A stretch of 55,946 bases of DNA from an uncultured Clostridia bacterium. GTDB taxonomy: Bacteria > Bacillota > Clostridia > Oscillospirales > Ruminococcaceae. Where the stretch lies: the NCBI GenBank assembly GCA_947628655.1, contig CANRAS010000011.1, forward strand, positions 1 through 55,946, in the 5' to 3' direction. Positions 1-7,739 of this stretch are shown piece after piece. The notes under the pieces are model-generated. The model was not told the origin of the DNA. It was given only the letters and a program-made list of their open reading frames with translations, and made no database searches. Position 1 is the stretch's first letter. Every line of letters begins with the position of its first letter. The position numbers and the translations under genes are program-made.

Positions 1-100
1 CGCTTGCGGTCAACTCCCCCTCTGGACTCCCGCAGCCTTTGAAAAGGCTGGCGAAACTTTCACAGCCTACGGCGGGGTCATTTACGGCTGCTACGCCATT

Positions 101-142
101 TTCTTACCTCTTACCTCTAACACCTATTCTCTGCCATCTACC
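101..142. repeat. heptamer array (WCTNNNN), six units
   Basis: Six consecutive 7-bp units (TTCTTAC, CTCTTAC, CTCTAAC, ACCTATT, CTCTGCC, ATCTACC) keep CT in register every seven bases. The last unit contains the CTA that is the TAG stop of the minus-strand trxB gene, so the array abuts and overlaps the end of that gene. Confidence 0.7.
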
Positions 143-1178
143 TAAAATTCAAATAATCCTCCGCAGAGCGAACGCAGTACGCGCCGTCGGCGCAGGCGGT
201 TATGATTTGCCGAAACGGTTTTGTGCGGACGTCGCCCGCCGCGAAAAACCCCGCAAGCGACGTTTTCCCGCTCTCGTCGGCGATGATATAACCGCGTTCG
301 TCAAGCGAAACTATATCTTTCACCGCGTCCGTATTCGGAACAGAACCTATCGCGGCGAAAACCCCGTCCGTAATCAGCTTTTCGCCCTTGCCGTTTATCG
401 ACAGTTCAACCCCGCTTACAGTATTCTTTCCCAGAATTTTGACAAGCGACGCGTTCAGCACGAGTTCAATATTCGCAGTGGCTTTCACCTGCGCGGTAAG
501 CGACGGCGCGGCGCGAAATTCCCCGCGCCGGTGGATAAGATACACCCGCGCGGCAGTCCGCGAAAGATACAAAGCCTCCGACAGCGCGGTGTCGCCCCCG
601 CCTATGACCGCGACTACTTTGTTCTTGTAGAACGCCCCGTCGCAGGACGCGCAGTAACTGACGCCCTGAAGATTTTCGCCCTCTGCGCCGAGTTTGCGCG
701 GAGTACTCCCCAAGGCGTAAATCACGGTTTTGGACAGCATTTCACCGCCGTCCGTGAACCGCGTCAAAAAGCCGTTCGGCACGGTTTCTATCCGAGTTAT
801 CCCGCGCGTTAGAATTTCCGCGCCGAACAGCTCCGCGTGCTTCCGAAATTTCTCGTAGAGTTCAAAACCGTGCGGCGAGCCGCCGCCCGCATTACGTTTC
901 GCGCGTTGTTTCATTGCCGTTTCTTTTCGCTCGATAACAGAACGCGCATTTAGGTCAGGGCTTGCTGACGGCGACCCTATCGAATTAAGTTCCGCTGTTT
1001 GCTCCGTTCCCGTTTCGTTATTGCCGAATATTCCGAGGTAGTTATCAATGCGTTCCGCGGAAACCGCCGCACCTCCCGCGCCGCTGTCGCAAACAACATA
1101 CGAGAGCATTGCCCGCGCCGAGTAAACCGCCGCGCAAAGTCCCGCCGCTCCGCCGCCCGCTATCAGAATGTCGTACAT
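138..1178 (-). CDS. trxB: thioredoxin reductase with an internal insertion
   Basis: NADPH-dependent flavoenzyme that reduces thioredoxin in the cytoplasm. The N-terminal FAD-binding GGGAAG lies at residues 8-13, the redox-active CASC pair at C176/C179, the NADPH-binding GGGDTA at about 193-198, and the C-terminal FAD motif GDVR near 317. At 346 aa it is longer than the usual 305-320 aa. The excess is a stretch at about residues 52-100 between NYLG and GFELYEKFRKHAE, two pieces normally joined by a few residues. The ATG overlaps the TAA of trxA by one base (TAATG), so the pair is translationally coupled. Family assignment is secure; whether the insert is tolerated is unknown. Confidence 0.95.
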   Translation of the reverse strand: MYDILIAGGGAAGLCAAVYSARAMLSYVVCDSGAGGAAVSAERIDNYLGIFGNNETGTEQTAELNSIGSPSASPDLNARSVIERKETAMKQRAKRNAGGGSPHGFELYEKFRKHAELFGAEILTRGITRIETVPNGFLTRFTDGGEMLSKTVIYALGSTPRKLGAEGENLQGVSYCASCDGAFYKNKVVAVIGGGDTALSEALYLSRTAARVYLIHRRGEFRAAPSLTAQVKATANIELVLNASLVKILGKNTVSGVELSINGKGEKLITDGVFAAIGSVPNTDAVKDIVSLDERGYIIADESGKTSLAGFFAAGDVRTKPFRQIITACADGAYCVRSAEDYLNFR

Positions 1179-1489
1179 TACCCCACGCTTTCCCTGACGA
1201 GTTCGGCAAGCTGTGCTTTTGGTACCGCGCCGACAATGCGCCCCGTTTCCTTGCCGTTTTTAAACATTATGAATGTCGGCACGGCGCGCACCCCGTAGCT
1301 TGCGGCGAGTTCGGAATTTGACGCGACGTTTACTTTAACAGCCTTTACACTTCCCGAAAGTTCGTGTTCGAGTTCTTCAAGTACGGGCGACATCTGCCTG
1401 CACGGAACACAGGTTTCCGAATAAAAATCCGCAAGCACCGCGCTTTCTTTAGAAAGTACTCCGCTTAGTTCATTTACTTCAACCGCCAT
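1178..1489 (-). CDS. trxA: thioredoxin
   Basis: Small cytoplasmic disulfide reductase of 103 aa, the normal family length. The active site is CVPC (C27-C30) rather than the usual CGPC, followed by the cis-proline region VPTFIMFKNG. The ATG at 1489 was chosen because AAAGGAG precedes it at good spacing and the product then begins at the thioredoxin fold; the upstream extension in the same frame is hydrophobic and unrelated. It is the first gene of a trxA-trxB operon, so its product and that of the next gene form a complete thioredoxin system. Confidence 0.95.
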   Translation of the reverse strand: MAVEVNELSGVLSKESAVLADFYSETCVPCRQMSPVLEELEHELSGSVKAVKVNVASNSELAASYGVRAVPTFIMFKNGKETGRIVGAVPKAQLAELVRESVG

Positions 1490-1522
1490 AAAAATTCGCT
1501 CCTTTAAAATAGTGTTTTGCAT

Positions 1523-1552
1523 ATTATACGCCCGATAAATACAAATATTCAT
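1523..1552 (-). promoter_or_regulatory. possible promoter of trxA-trxB
   Basis: TATAAT on the minus strand (1528-1523) is preceded by a weak -35 (ATGAAT, about 18 bp away). It is the only good -10 upstream of trxA, but the -35 is poor. Confidence 0.4.
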
Positions 1553-1581
1553 TTGACAGAAATGCAATAATATGCTATAAT
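1553..1581 (+). promoter_or_regulatory. consensus sigma-A promoter for ABC exporter operon
   Basis: TTGACA (1553-1558), 17-bp spacer, TATAAT (1576-1581) with an extended TGC. A second extended -10, TGCTATAAT, lies at 1662-1670 without a clear -35. The two ABC genes start about 170 bp downstream. Confidence 0.8.
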
Positions 1582-1755
1582 ATAGAAAACGCAATATCTT
1601 TAACAGGATAAACCGTATAACCAAAAGGGGCATTATATTGGTATGGGGCAAAGCCTCTTTGTGCTATAATAGTTTTTAGAAATTAGTTTAAAAACCTCTG
1701 CGCGTTTAAATTCCAGCCTCTTCGCATCACGACAACAATAAAAGGGAGTGTATAA

Positions 1756-3507
1756 ATGTTACGACTTGCAAGATATTTAAAGTCTTTTAAACTAAATATA
1801 ACTATCGGTCCTCTTTGCAAGCTGATTGAGGCGGTGTTTGAACTTATTGTACCGCTCGTTATGGCGCGGATAATTGATGTGGGAATTGCGAACGGCGACC
1901 GCGCGTATATCCTGCGCCACGGGATCGTTTTAGTTGTGCTGGCGGTGCTGGGACTTGCAAGCGCGCTCGTGTGCCAATATATGGCAAGCGTTGCCTCGCA
2001 GGGAGTAGGCACGGCTTTGCGCCGCGACTTGTACGCGCATATCAACACGCTGTCCTATAGAGAACTTGACGGCATAGGCACTCCCGCGCTTGTAACGCGC
2101 ATTTCAAACGACGTAAATCAGGTGCAGACCGCTGTCGCTATGCTGATAAGGCTCGTTATCAGAGCGCCGTTTCTCGTCGTGGGAGCTACCGTTATGAGTT
2201 TCGCGGTGTCGCCGAAACTGTCCGTGATTTTTTTTGGAGCAATGGCGGTTATCGTCGGCGTTATGATACCCGTTATGAAAGCCACGGTGCGATTGTTCAA
2301 AAAACAGCAGTCCTCGCTTGACGGAATTTCCCGCATTACCCGCGAAAATCTCACGGGCGTGCGCGTTGTAAGGGCGTTTTCAAGGCAGGATTATGAGAAA
2401 AATCGTTTTGAAGAAGAAGCGGAAGAATACCGGAAATTCGCCGTGAAAGCGGGGCGCATAAACGCGCTGTTAAACCCGATGATATTTGTCGCGGTCAATG
2501 TTTCGTATTTGCTTATAGTACACTTCGGCGCGGATTTTACGGTAAGCGGAATTGACGGTATGACGCAGGGTAATGTTATAGCTTTGGTGAACTATATGAC
2601 GCAGATTTCTTTAGCGCTTGTCGTAGTTGCAAATCTTGTCACGATTTTCACGAAAGCGGCGGCGTCTGCCGCAAGAATAAACGAAATATTCGATACTAAA
2701 TGTTCGATTGCGGACAGCGATACCGAGCCGAAACAGGACGAAAACGCGCCCGCCGTTGAGTTTAGGAGCGTCTGCTTTTCCTATTCGGACGGGGAAAATT
2801 CTCTTGAAGATATAACGTTCACTTTGCAAAAAGGCGAAACGCTCGGAATAATCGGCGGTACGGGTTCGGGAAAAACAACGCTTGTAAATCTGCTTTGCCG
2901 TTTTTACGAGCGTAATAGCGGAGTTATCAAAATAAACGGCGCGGACGTGCGCGATTATCCGACGGCGGCGCTCCGCAGGCTTATCGGGATAGTCCCGCAG
3001 AACGCGCAGCTGCTGTCGGGTACTCTGCGCGAAAATATGACAATGGGGCGCACGGATATTTCCGATGAACAGATACAAAAAGCGCTTGCGGCGGCGCAGG
3101 CAAAGGAGTTTACAGATGAACTCGACGGCGGTCTGGACGCGAAAATTCTTCAAGGCGGGAAGAACCTTTCGGGCGGGCAGAAACAACGGCTTACTATTGC
3201 CCGCGCCCTCGCGCAGAACCCCGAAATCGTGATAATGGACGACAGTTCAAGCGCGCTCGACTATTCTACCGACGCGAAACTTCGCCATGCTTTGAGCGCG
3301 CTCAAGGGAATGACCGTCGTTATCGTTTCGCAAAGGGCAAATTCGATAATGCACGCGGACAGGATAATCGTGCTGGACGACGGGCGCGCGGTCGGTATCG
3401 GAACGCACGCCGAGCTGTTAAGGGACTGCGAGGTCTACCGTGAAATCTGCGCTACGCAGTATTCCGAAGAGGAATTGAAACAGCAGGAAAAGGGGGCGGA
3501 GTTTTGA
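1756..3507 (+). CDS. ABC exporter half-transporter, degenerate-site subunit
   Basis: Membrane domain of six predicted helices (about residues 15-300) followed by a nucleotide-binding domain. The NBD has Walker A GGTGSGKTT (about 366), signature LSGGQ (about 470) and Walker B ending MDDSSSALD (about 493). The catalytic glutamate after Walker B is replaced by Asp, and the switch histidine is Gln (VSQRANS). These substitutions are known from the non-hydrolysing site of heterodimeric exporters such as TM287/288, LmrCD and BmrCD. The start is supported by AAGGGAG. The stop overlaps the next ATG (ATGA), as expected for a coupled heterodimer. The substrate cannot be told from sequence; drug, lipid or peptide export are all possible. 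Confidence 0.9.
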   Translation: MLRLARYLKSFKLNITIGPLCKLIEAVFELIVPLVMARIIDVGIANGDRAYILRHGIVLVVLAVLGLASALVCQYMASVASQGVGTALRRDLYAHINTLSYRELDGIGTPALVTRISNDVNQVQTAVAMLIRLVIRAPFLVVGATVMSFAVSPKLSVIFFGAMAVIVGVMIPVMKATVRLFKKQQSSLDGISRITRENLTGVRVVRAFSRQDYEKNRFEEEAEEYRKFAVKAGRINALLNPMIFVAVNVSYLLIVHFGADFTVSGIDGMTQGNVIALVNYMTQISLALVVVANLVTIFTKAAASAARINEIFDTKCSIADSDTEPKQDENAPAVEFRSVCFSYSDGENSLEDITFTLQKGETLGIIGGTGSGKTTLVNLLCRFYERNSGVIKINGADVRDYPTAALRRLIGIVPQNAQLLSGTLRENMTMGRTDISDEQIQKALAAAQAKEFTDELDGGLDAKILQGGKNLSGGQKQRLTIARALAQNPEIVIMDDSSSALDYSTDAKLRHALSALKGMTVVIVSQRANSIMHADRIIVLDDGRAVGIGTHAELLRDCEVYREICATQYSEEELKQQEKGAEF

Positions 3508-5252
3508 TGAATAATTCGGATAAAAAATCGGACAGAAAAGGCGGGCTTTCGCGCATACTCCGCTATATCAAAGGACAGATACCCGCCGCGGTTTTCGCCG
3601 TTTTATGCGCCGCGGGAAGTGTGCTGTTATCGCTTTACACTACCGTGCTGATAGGCGAGGCGGTGGACTGCATAGGCGCGGATATGCCGCGAATGCCGGG
3701 TATTATTATTAAAATCGCGGTAATCATACCCGCCGCCGCACTGCTCCAATGGCTGATGTATTTTCTGACAAACCTAATTACCCACAAAACCGTAAAGGCA
3801 TTGCGCACGGATATTTTCAGACATTTGCAGGTCTTGCCTTTGAAGTTCATTGACGCGAACTCACACGGGGATATTATAAGCCGTGTCGTGAATGACGTTG
3901 ACGCGGTGTCGGAGGGACTTTTGCAGGGCTTTCAGCAGTTCTTCACGGGAGTTGTCACGATAATCGGAACGCTTGTTTTTATGTTCTCTCTAAATTGGCA
4001 GATAACGCTTGTCGTCGTCGGTATAACACCGCTGTCGTTCGCGGTCGCGGCGGTAATTTCCAAGCTTTGCTTTAACAGATTTAAAGAGCAGTCCGCGATA
4101 AAAGGCGAACTCACGGGCTTTATCGACGAACACATCGGCAATCAGCGGCTTGTTAAGGCGTTCGGCTTTGAGGAGAAAAGCGAGGAGCAGTTCGGCGAGA
4201 TAAACGAACGGCTGAACGTCTGCGGTGCGAAAGCGCAGTTCTGCTCCGCGCTTACTAATCCGAGTACGCGCTTTGTAAACGCGCTTGTGTACGCGGGAGT
4301 TGGGATTTTCGGCGCGCTGAACGCCGTGAAAACAGTTTCGGGCGGTTTTACCGTCGGCGATTTGTCGTGCTTTCTGCAATACGCGAACCAATACACAAAG
4401 CCGTTCAACGAGATTTCGGGAGTAGTCACCGAACTTCAAAACGCATTAGCGTCCGCCGCGCGGATATTCGCGCTTATTGACGAGCCTGCGGAGAGTTCCG
4501 ACAAGGACGGCAAGGTTCTCGAAAACTGCACGGGACGCGTTGAGATAGACGGCGTTGACTTTTCGTATACACCCGAAAAACCGCTGATTGAAAATCTTAA
4601 TCTGAATGTAAACAGCGGACAGCATATCGCGATAGTAGGACCTACGGGGTGCGGGAAAACTACGCTTATCAACCTGCTTATGCGGTTTTATGACGTAACG
4701 CGCGGTGAAATACGGGTCGAGGACATTCCGATAAAGGAACTCACACGCGGCAGTCTGCGCGGGAACTTCGGGATCGTTTTGCAGGACACATGGGTGTTTA
4801 AGGGAACGGTACGCGAAAACATCTGCTACAGCAAGCCGAACGCGACGGACGAAGAGATTGTCAATGCCGCGAAAACGGCGCACGCGCACAGTTTCATAAA
4901 GCGCCTTCCGCAGGGGTATGACACGGTTATCACGAACGACGCGGAATTGTCGCAGGGACAGAGGCAATTGCTGTCTATTGCAAGGATAATGCTCGCCCTG
5001 CCTCCTATGCTGATACTCGACGAGGCGACAAGTTCAATCGACACGCGCACGGAGATGAAGATACAAAACGCGTTCAACAATATGATGCAGGGGCGCACGA
5101 GCTTTGTCGTGGCGCACAGGCTTTCGACTATCCGCGAGGCGGACTGTATCCTGGTGATGAAGTCGGGGCAGGTGGTAGAGCAAGGAACGCACGCGGAATT
5201 AATGGCGGAAAACGGGTTCTATGCGGAACTTATCCGTTCGCGGAACAGTTAG
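3504..5252 (+). CDS. ABC exporter half-transporter, catalytic subunit
   Basis: Partner of the preceding gene, with the same layout of transmembrane domain plus ATPase domain (582 aa). Walker A is GPTGCGKTT (about 378) and Walker B is LILDEATSSID, with the catalytic Glu present (about 504). The switch His is intact (VAHRLST). The signature is LSQGQ rather than LSGGQ, the deviation expected because this signature faces the degenerate Walker site of the partner. I infer that the two proteins form one asymmetric exporter in the cytoplasmic membrane with a single hydrolytic site. The operon ends in a terminator about 28 bp downstream. Confidence 0.9.
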   Translation: MMNNSDKKSDRKGGLSRILRYIKGQIPAAVFAVLCAAGSVLLSLYTTVLIGEAVDCIGADMPRMPGIIIKIAVIIPAAALLQWLMYFLTNLITHKTVKALRTDIFRHLQVLPLKFIDANSHGDIISRVVNDVDAVSEGLLQGFQQFFTGVVTIIGTLVFMFSLNWQITLVVVGITPLSFAVAAVISKLCFNRFKEQSAIKGELTGFIDEHIGNQRLVKAFGFEEKSEEQFGEINERLNVCGAKAQFCSALTNPSTRFVNALVYAGVGIFGALNAVKTVSGGFTVGDLSCFLQYANQYTKPFNEISGVVTELQNALASAARIFALIDEPAESSDKDGKVLENCTGRVEIDGVDFSYTPEKPLIENLNLNVNSGQHIAIVGPTGCGKTTLINLLMRFYDVTRGEIRVEDIPIKELTRGSLRGNFGIVLQDTWVFKGTVRENICYSKPNATDEEIVNAAKTAHAHSFIKRLPQGYDTVITNDAELSQGQRQLLSIARIMLALPPMLILDEATSSIDTRTEMKIQNAFNNMMQGRTSFVVAHRLSTIREADCILVMKSGQVVEQGTHAELMAENGFYAELIRSRNS

Positions 5253-5279
5253 CGAAAGGCGTATTTCAGCATAAACGGC

Positions 5280-5306
5280 TTGCCCCCTTTGCGGGGGCAA
5301 TTTTCT
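5280..5306 (+). terminator. intrinsic terminator after ABC exporter
   Basis: Perfect 8-bp stem TTGCCCCC / GGGGGCAA with a 5-nt loop, followed by TTTTCTC. Confidence 0.8.
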
Positions 5307-5365
5307 CTTGAAAGAGATTTTGCCGTCCTGTAATTCGCGCCTGCCGACGCTTTTCAAGAAATCAC

Positions 5366-5394
5366 TTGATTTTTCCCCGATATTATGGTAAAAT
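5366..5394 (+). promoter_or_regulatory. promoter for gtrA-like gene
   Basis: TTGATT (5366-5371), 17-bp spacer, TAAAAT (5389-5394). It overlaps the first in-frame ATG (5385) of the following ORF, which makes that ATG unlikely as the start codon. Confidence 0.55.
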
Positions 5395-5531
5395 ATAAAC
5401 AGCATTTAAATTCAGCGTCAGCGCAAAAACCAAAAGACAATCTAAAAAGCGGGCGCAGTACGCACTTAACAAACAGCAGACAGAGCCTGCTGTTTGAGGG
5501 TAATCCGCTATTCTCTAACAACTGCAAGGGG

Positions 5532-6122
5532 TTGATAAACATAAAAATCAAAGGGATTGACATAGGGGAAACGTTACATTCGTTAAAAACCAAAGACGGT
5601 CGGCGGGATTTCTATAAAAACCACAAGCATATTGTGCTTTATTTTACATTCGGCATAGGGACTACTATAATTTCGCTTGGAAGTTATTATCTGTTCAGAA
5701 TACTGTTCCCGAACGCGGAAAGCGCGCCGCCGTGGCTCCAGTGGATATTCAAAATAACGGCGGCGCTCCACATAGAAAGCAGTACTGTACTGCCTGTTTT
5801 GCTTTCGTGGATTTTGGCGAATTTGTTTTCTTTTTTTACGAACAGAGTACTCGTGTTTGAAAGTCAGGCGCGGAATTTCTTCCGCGTAATGCTTGAACTC
5901 GGCAAGTTTTTCGCGTCCCGCATAGCGACGCTTATCGTGGACACGATTATTATGTTCCTGCTCGTTGACCTGCCAAACATTCACGGGGGATTGTACGAAT
6001 TCTGCGCGAAGATTTTCTCAAACATCATCGTGCTGATTTTGAATTATATTTTGAGTAAGATTTTCGTGTTCAGGAAGAAGAAAGCGAAAATTAAACCTGC
6101 CAACGCGGAGAAACAAGAATAG
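5532..6122 (+). CDS. GtrA-like four-helix membrane protein
   Basis: Four predicted membrane helices (YFTFGIGTTIISLGSYYLF, then a helix near NLFSFFTNRVLVFES, then two more) and a basic C-terminus match the GtrA family. Members are thought to help flip or transfer polyprenyl-linked sugars in cell-wall or teichoic-acid glycosylation. The open frame begins at ATG 5385, but that codon lies inside a promoter and the intervening peptide contains intergenic-repeat sequence (AGACAATCT at 5435-5443). I therefore place the start at TTG 5532, next to AAGGGG, with low certainty because the spacing is too tight. No ATG occurs before the first helix. It is a single-gene unit followed by a hairpin terminator. 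Confidence 0.75.
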   Translation: MINIKIKGIDIGETLHSLKTKDGRRDFYKNHKHIVLYFTFGIGTTIISLGSYYLFRILFPNAESAPPWLQWIFKITAALHIESSTVLPVLLSWILANLFSFFTNRVLVFESQARNFFRVMLELGKFFASRIATLIVDTIIMFLLVDLPNIHGGLYEFCAKIFSNIIVLILNYILSKIFVFRKKKAKIKPANAEKQE

Positions 6123-6128
6123 TAATAA

Positions 6129-6161
6129 GCGCCCCTCCCGCCGACGACGGGAGGGCGCTGT
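6129..6161 (+). terminator. hairpin terminator after gtrA-like gene
   Basis: GC stem (GCGCCCCTCCCG pairing with CGGGAGGGCGC) just after the stop codon. The T-run is short (TGTTC), so it may be only a hairpin. Confidence 0.45.
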
Positions 6162-6168
6162 TCACAAA

Positions 6169-6345
6169 GCCCGCGTTTTGCGCAAAGCGCAAAACAACGG
6201 CGCGACAGCGCCGTTAATTCGCCGTAGGCGAATTGCGGGCGGTCGGGCAAAGGCGCGGCACGGGCGGAGCAGGCGCGTTTATACGCTTGGCGGTAAACTA
6301 ATGCGGGATAAGGGAAAGGGACGCTTGAATTGAGCAACGCCGAAC
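6169..6345. repeat. cloverleaf repeat, copy 1
   Basis: Outer stem GCCCGC (6169-6174) / GCGGGC (6235-6240) encloses three hairpins: GTTTTGCGC-AAA-GCGCAAAAC, ACGGCGC-GACA-GCGCCGT and AATTCGCC-GTA-GGCGAATT. About 105 bp of conserved 3' tail follows, ending near GAATTGAGCAACGCC. The same element recurs at 46367, 53264, 55430 and 55765. Confidence 0.85.
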
Positions 6346-6500
6346 GCGCCTTTAAAGCGGGTAGGTGACTTTGGTCGGCGAGGGGCGGGTGTGGCTTTGG
6401 GTCGCCGCGCCCCCTTATCGCGGTGGGCGTTTTCTCGCGCACCCCTCATTCTCCGCGCCCATACGGGCGCGTCGAATTTAGGGGCGCACTCGAAAACGCG

Positions 6501-6586
6501 ACGGTTCGCCGCTTGAATTTTGCTAACGCAAAATTCACCCCGCCTGACGGCGGGGCGTTTGGCTGCGCCAAACGGCGGCGAACCGT
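6501..6586. repeat. second cloverleaf-type inverted structure
   Basis: Perfect 11-bp outer stem ACGGTTCGCCG / CGGCGAACCGT encloses three hairpins: GAATTTTGC-TAAC-GCAAAATTC, CCCCGCC-TGAC-GGCGGGG and CGTTTGGC-TGC-GCCAAACG. The architecture is the same as the 6169 repeat, with unrelated sequence. It can fold as a four-way junction in DNA or RNA. Confidence 0.7.
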
Positions 6587-6619
6587 AACGCACTGCGAAA
6601 TCGCATAGGTGGACACGGT

Positions 6620-6872
6620 GAGCGGACTGCCACCGGCAGTCCGCTCACAATAACGTTGCTTTAAATCAACCGTTCTGCTCGCTACGCTCGCTCCACTACG
6701 CGCAAGGGGAAAGCCCTCTATCGCAGGGCTTTCCCCTCTTTTCGCGTCGCAAGCGACGCGAAAATTCACCCCTTTGCGGAGCTCTTGAGCGTAGTTTCGC
6801 CGCTGCGCGGCGACACGGGGGCTCTGCCCCCGTGACCCCTGCAGCCTTTGAAAAGGCTGGCGAAACTTTCAT
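6620..6872. repeat. run of GC-rich hairpins in non-coding DNA
   Basis: Successive strong hairpins: GTGAGCGGACTGCC-ACC-GGCAGTCCGCTCAC, a GGGGAAAGCCCT stem, TTTTCGCGTCGC-AA-GCGACGCGAAAA, CACGGGGGC-TCT-GCCCCCGTG and CAGCCTTT-GA-AAAGGCTG. The last block, GCAGCCTTTGAAAAGGCTGG, is also at 33-52. I see no protein-coding gene between 6123 and 7072. Confidence 0.65.
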
Positions 6873-6991
6873 TCGCCTGCGGCGACTAGTTAAAGCGTGG
6901 CTCATCGCCGAAAGCACCCCGCTATTCTCCGCCAACTCCCCCCTCGTTCCTCTTTTTTCAGCAGGATTTGTGCAAATTTTTCCGTTTGCTA

Positions 6992-7020
6992 TTGACACTA
7001 CCCAAAAAAAGTGTTATAAT
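6992..7020 (+). promoter_or_regulatory. consensus promoter of Ter-type stress operon
   Basis: TTGACA (6992-6997), 17-bp spacer, TATAAT (7015-7020). Transcription should start near 7027, about 46 bp before the vWA gene. No operator is obvious. Confidence 0.85.
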
Positions 7021-7072
7021 ACAAGATGTATAGGAGTATCATAGCAACGAATTGTTCTAACGGAGGTTTGAA

Positions 7073-7714
7073 ATGTCCGATTATATCAGAAGATTGCCCG
7101 TGTACCTGCTGCTCGATTGCAGCGGTTCAATGTCGGGAGAGCCTATCGAGGCGGTGAAACAGGGAATAAAAACGCTCGTGACAGAGCTTAAAGGCGACCC
7201 GCAGGCACTTGAAACCGCGTTCTTGTCAATTATCACGTTCGACAGCAGCGCAAGACAGACAAGCCCGCTCACCGAACTTATGCTCTTTAAAGAACCGCAG
7301 ATACAGGCGGGCGGCGCAACGGCTTTGGGCGGCGCGCTTAAAGTACTCGCGGAGTGCATAAAAAACGAAGTCCGCACGTCTACCGCCACCCAAAAGGGCG
7401 ACTGGAAACCGCTCGTGTTCCTGATGACGGACGGCGCGCCTACCGATAACCTCGACGAGGGCATTGACGCTCTGCGCAATGTTTCAACAGGGAATATTAT
7501 CGCCTGCGGCGCGGGCGCGAACGCAAACGCTAATACCCTCAAAAAGATAACAAACAACGTCCTGATGATGAATAACCTCACAGCGGGCGATATGGCGCAG
7601 TTCTTTGCGTGGGTTTCGAGTTCTATAAAGGCAAGTTCCAAGAGCATTGACGCGAAACCCGGCGAGGCTGTTCAATTACCGCCCCCGCCGCAGGGCTTTG
7701 TTATCGTGCCTTAA
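7073..7714 (+). CDS. TerY-like von Willebrand factor A domain protein
   Basis: A 213-aa soluble vWA domain with an intact MIDAS motif (DCSGSMSG; D15, S17, S19), a second metal ligand loop near GGATALGG, and MTDGAPTDN. No signal peptide is seen, so it is cytoplasmic. It ends in a proline-rich tail (QLPPPPQGF). It has a GGAGG ribosome binding site and is first in an operon with a PP2C phosphatase and a kinase-like protein. That triad is known from Ter-type stress systems, where the vWA protein is called TerY and is thought to scaffold signalling. The biochemical role here is inferred from context. Confidence 0.85.
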   Translation: MSDYIRRLPVYLLLDCSGSMSGEPIEAVKQGIKTLVTELKGDPQALETAFLSIITFDSSARQTSPLTELMLFKEPQIQAGGATALGGALKVLAECIKNEVRTSTATQKGDWKPLVFLMTDGAPTDNLDEGIDALRNVSTGNIIACGAGANANANTLKKITNNVLMMNNLTAGDMAQFFAWVSSSIKASSKSIDAKPGEAVQLPPPPQGFVIVP

Positions 7715-7739
7715 ACTTTAGTTGCTAAAGGTGAATTGA

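Noticed and set aside
39-812. Long open frame on the plus strand opposite trxB
   Set aside because: It is antisense to a clearly recognised gene and has an Arg/Pro-rich composition typical of shadow frames in this GC-biased codon use.
5385-5531. N-terminal extension of the GtrA-like protein from ATG 5385
   Set aside because: The ATG lies within a promoter, lacks a ribosome binding site, and the extension encodes intergenic repeat sequence.
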